From NCBI GenBank assembly GCA_026120035.1, contig JALRME010000004.1, positions 1,054,001-1,118,000 of the forward strand: a DNA stretch of 64,000 nucleotides, given 5' to 3'. Below are positions 61,316 through 64,000 of this stretch, piece by piece. The notes under the pieces are model-generated. The model had not been told where the DNA came from, searched no databases, and was given only the letters and a program-made list of their open reading frames with translations. Made by a program: the position numbers and the translations under genes. Position 1 is the first letter of the stretch. Every line of letters starts with the position of its first letter. Origin of the DNA: Coleophoma eucalyptorum (taxonomy: Eukaryota > Ascomycota > Leotiomycetes > Helotiales > Dermateaceae).

Positions 61316-64000
61316 TGCATTTACTTTCTTTAGCGGAAACGAAACCATGATATAACGACGAAAAATTTGCGAACCCCGGTTCCATGCAAGAACGACAGAT
61401 TTACTGATCTTTCCGCACCCACCACTTCATACAAACTCTTTGGCGTAAATTGGCGAACTTGGAGGAAATACGCCGAATATGCTGGCAGGAACTTGAATTT
61501 TCTTTAGAGAAATAAAAGATTTGGGGTTCAAATCTTTGGTTTCGTTTGTTTCTAGGGACGGGGAGAGGTTTTATACGTGGCTCCGGTTTGGGCGATTCTT
61601 CTTTTTCTTCTTACCCAGCGTGCTGCATTATAAAGAAGGATATTCTTTTGCTTGCCACGATCTTGTTCTGGGCCATCTTCTGTGGATGAGATGAGAGAAG
61701 GGAGTGTGAGGTGCATGATTTGGTATAGCTCATGTTCGATGGGTTGTGGGAGGTCGGGTTTCGGGGATAGGGAAATTCTAGGATCTTGTCCAGACCAAAT
61801 CAAATGAAACAAAATCAGTCAGCGATATATGCCTTGGATAATGTATGTATGCGTGTATTGTGTGCAGAGAGACAGAGAATGCAAGTAGAGGCAAGACAAG
61901 TGTTTGAGAAACTGTTGAGAAGGGAACCAAGCATCCACAACCCGTGCTTAAAGTCATTCGCTGCATGGGTTCCGGAAGGATAAAGGGGCAGTACTGTTTC
62001 TTCCGCTACTTATCTATGCTAGTATTGATTTTTTAGTTCTAATAATATGTGGTTTTATCTTCTGGCGAGTAGTTCCCAGTGACGGTAATGGGGAAGGGGG
62101 AACGAAGAAAGGAGTTGATGGCAAGGAGAGGACTAGGAAGTGAGGTCTGAAAGAATGGAGGGGGATTATATATTCTAGTTTCGAGGATGATGGGGTTGAA
62201 GCGACCATTGTATACCGCCCTGGATATTGTGTTATTTGTTGGTTGTCCTATTTTCTTCTTGGTCGATCGATCAAGTGTGGTATATGGCTGAGGCAGATAA
62301 GCGAGGGAGATAAATAGGAGGAGGGGGGAAGCATGTTGAGAGGAAATGTGGATCGTTGGCGTAGATCGACAAGTCTTCTAGAAGATCGAGGACGCGGTTG
62401 GATAGTGGAATGAGAAAAGCGATATGTATAAGGCGATAGAGACCCCGAGTGGTGAAATGTTCATCTTCCTATCCTTGATCAGTAAGTTAAGTTACTCGCT
62501 TCAATTCTCTATTTACCCTCTCCGCCTTTTCCCAAAATTTGAACCCCAACCCCAACGCAGTATACATCCCAACAAACAGAAAAAAGCAGCTCAAAAGCAG
62601 CCGCACCCATCACCACTGCTTCTCAAAAGTTTCGCATAAACCAACCCAGCACAGGCATTCCCATCCCTCCGTCAGAACTGAACAGGCCTTCGAAAAACCA
62701 TTTCTCACAAAGATACGTTTACCGACTACTTCTTCAATCTTGCAACTCCAAAGCGGAGACCGGGCATCAGTGAGGACAGTAGTGGCATGCATGCTTCTTT
62801 CTACAAGCTGGTTCACATATTGCAAAAATTTCTGCACAGGAGCGAACTTTAAGATAAAAACCTTGTAGTAATGTCCAATACCAGCAAACTAAGAAGCCAA
62901 GTAGGGTAGAGCGAGGAAAGGTATGGAAACGTCGAATAGCATATATGAACAGTACAGATAACTGAGGTGATGGACACACTAAATTTAGGTAACCCAAGCC
63001 CACCAGATGGGACACCAGCACTTGCTATGTCTTCTTCCATAGAGATATTAGAGAAACCCAATTGGAGATACTATGCGTTGATTTCACGTAAGCACCCGAT
63101 CTTGAAGATGAGGTCGACTATTAGCGAAGGAGACAGAGCATCGTGGGGGCGTCGTGAACCAAAGCAGAAACCTAACTCCTTTCGAGTATTGTGCTACAAG
63201 TAAAAGTTGAGAGTGATGATCATCGACAATGGAAACGGACGAGTGAAGTCGCTGGTGTTTCCCTCAACATACACTCCATAACTGCCATCACATTTGAATA
63301 GCTTCTATCTTCCGCACCTGTACATTGCAAAGGCTACATTTGTCTTCATACCCTGTTTCGCATAGAGTATGGTTGGGGACGAATTGAATGGATACATTTG
63401 TAGAAAACTCAACGTGGACGCACGACACACGAAAGCAAGCCAAGAACCATTGTGATCGGGAGGCGTCTGATAGGGAATTTCGGGGTCCTTCCGGACTAAT
63501 GCAAGTCATCGATTGCAAGCTTTCGGCGGCATACTACTGTTCGCAGCTTGGGGACGCATAGCTTGCGGACCGAAAACTTCGGCCCATTTCATTCGAGCAC
63601 ATGGCTATGACTAGTTGCCTCACAGACAGGTTTCTTACTGATCACTGTGCCTGCCTATTACACAGGCAAGCACGCCAGACTCCAAATGGACAGTCGTCCG
63701 CCTTGTTGGATCTGTGATAACGTGCTATATAGATGCCAGGTTATTGACAGCTGTGCTCATGGGACTTTGACGGCTGTGAGAGTGCCTTCAGATGATTCTT
63801 GTGCAGAAAAACCCATATGCAAATCTTAACACCATCACCCTGAAAGTGAATAGTAGCCCAGATCAGAAAGGATTTGAGCTCTGGTGGACACGATCTGCAC
63901 GCAAGAGTCCTGGCGTTTAAGCACGTGTATCGATATCACTCCAATGCATGTGCTCAAGGGGATGAAGACTTCACCGAAATTCACAGCAGTGTTACTCGCA
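61316..64000. other. Intergenic region to the right edge
   Basis: About 2.7 kb after the PAK gene. The first part is 3' UTR. Short frames exist on both strands, but none has a recognisable domain or convincing composition. No RNA gene was recognised. A gene could begin beyond the edge. Confidence 0.45.

Overview
The window is nuclear DNA of a filamentous ascomycete (Pezizomycotina). Introns are short (mostly 45-60 nt, GT...AG). The gene set is typical of filamentous fungi: a cell-wall alpha-1,3-glucan synthase, a DHA2 drug transporter, a FAD phenol-hydroxylase-type monooxygenase, a fungal EGO/LAMTOR1-like protein and a Cla4-type PAK kinase. Protein features fit Leotiomycetes best, but that placement is an inference; no species can be named from the sequence alone.

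Layout. 1-6.4 kb: the 3' end of an unrecognised gene, a nine-exon secreted Cys-rich protein (+), a single-exon F-box protein (-) and a three-exon short-chain dehydrogenase/reductase (+). 6.4-13.4 kb: mostly non-coding, with a 112-residue Cys/coiled-coil protein (+) and a three-exon LAMTOR1/Meh1-like lipid-anchored protein (-). 13.4-17.3 kb: a Ser/Thr-rich secreted protein (+) and a four-exon DHA2 MFS exporter (-). 20.5-26.7 kb: a six-exon FAD monooxygenase (+) and a six-exon secreted/vacuolar metallophosphoesterase (+) containing a 16-nt microexon. 27.3-29.5 kb: the ER chaperone BiP/Kar2 (-), ending in HDEL, with a UPRE-like site just upstream. 31.5-39.9 kb: a complete 17-exon alpha-1,3-glucan synthase (-), about 2413 residues. 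43.4-45.3 kb: a three-exon secreted type-B carboxylesterase (+). 45.3-50.4 kb: an AT-rich gene-poor island with two intron-containing tRNA genes (Lys-CTT, Ala-AGC) and two diverged copies of a dispersed repeat. 50.4-54.4 kb: a vigilin/Scp160 multi-KH protein (+). 58.6-61.3 kb: a Cla4-type PAK kinase (+). 61.3-64 kb: nothing recognised.

The genes do not form one pathway or an obvious secondary-metabolite cluster. They are scattered housekeeping functions (BiP, vigilin, PAK, EGO/LAMTOR, tRNAs) mixed with cell-surface and secreted functions. I found no CRISPR array, no intact transposase or reverse transcriptase, and nothing I could defend as a wholly new system. The most unusual objects are the exon-modular Cys-rich secreted protein near the left end and the paired hairpin-bearing repeats in the AT-rich island. 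Intron positions were read by eye from splice signals and checked for frame continuity; no transcript data were available.
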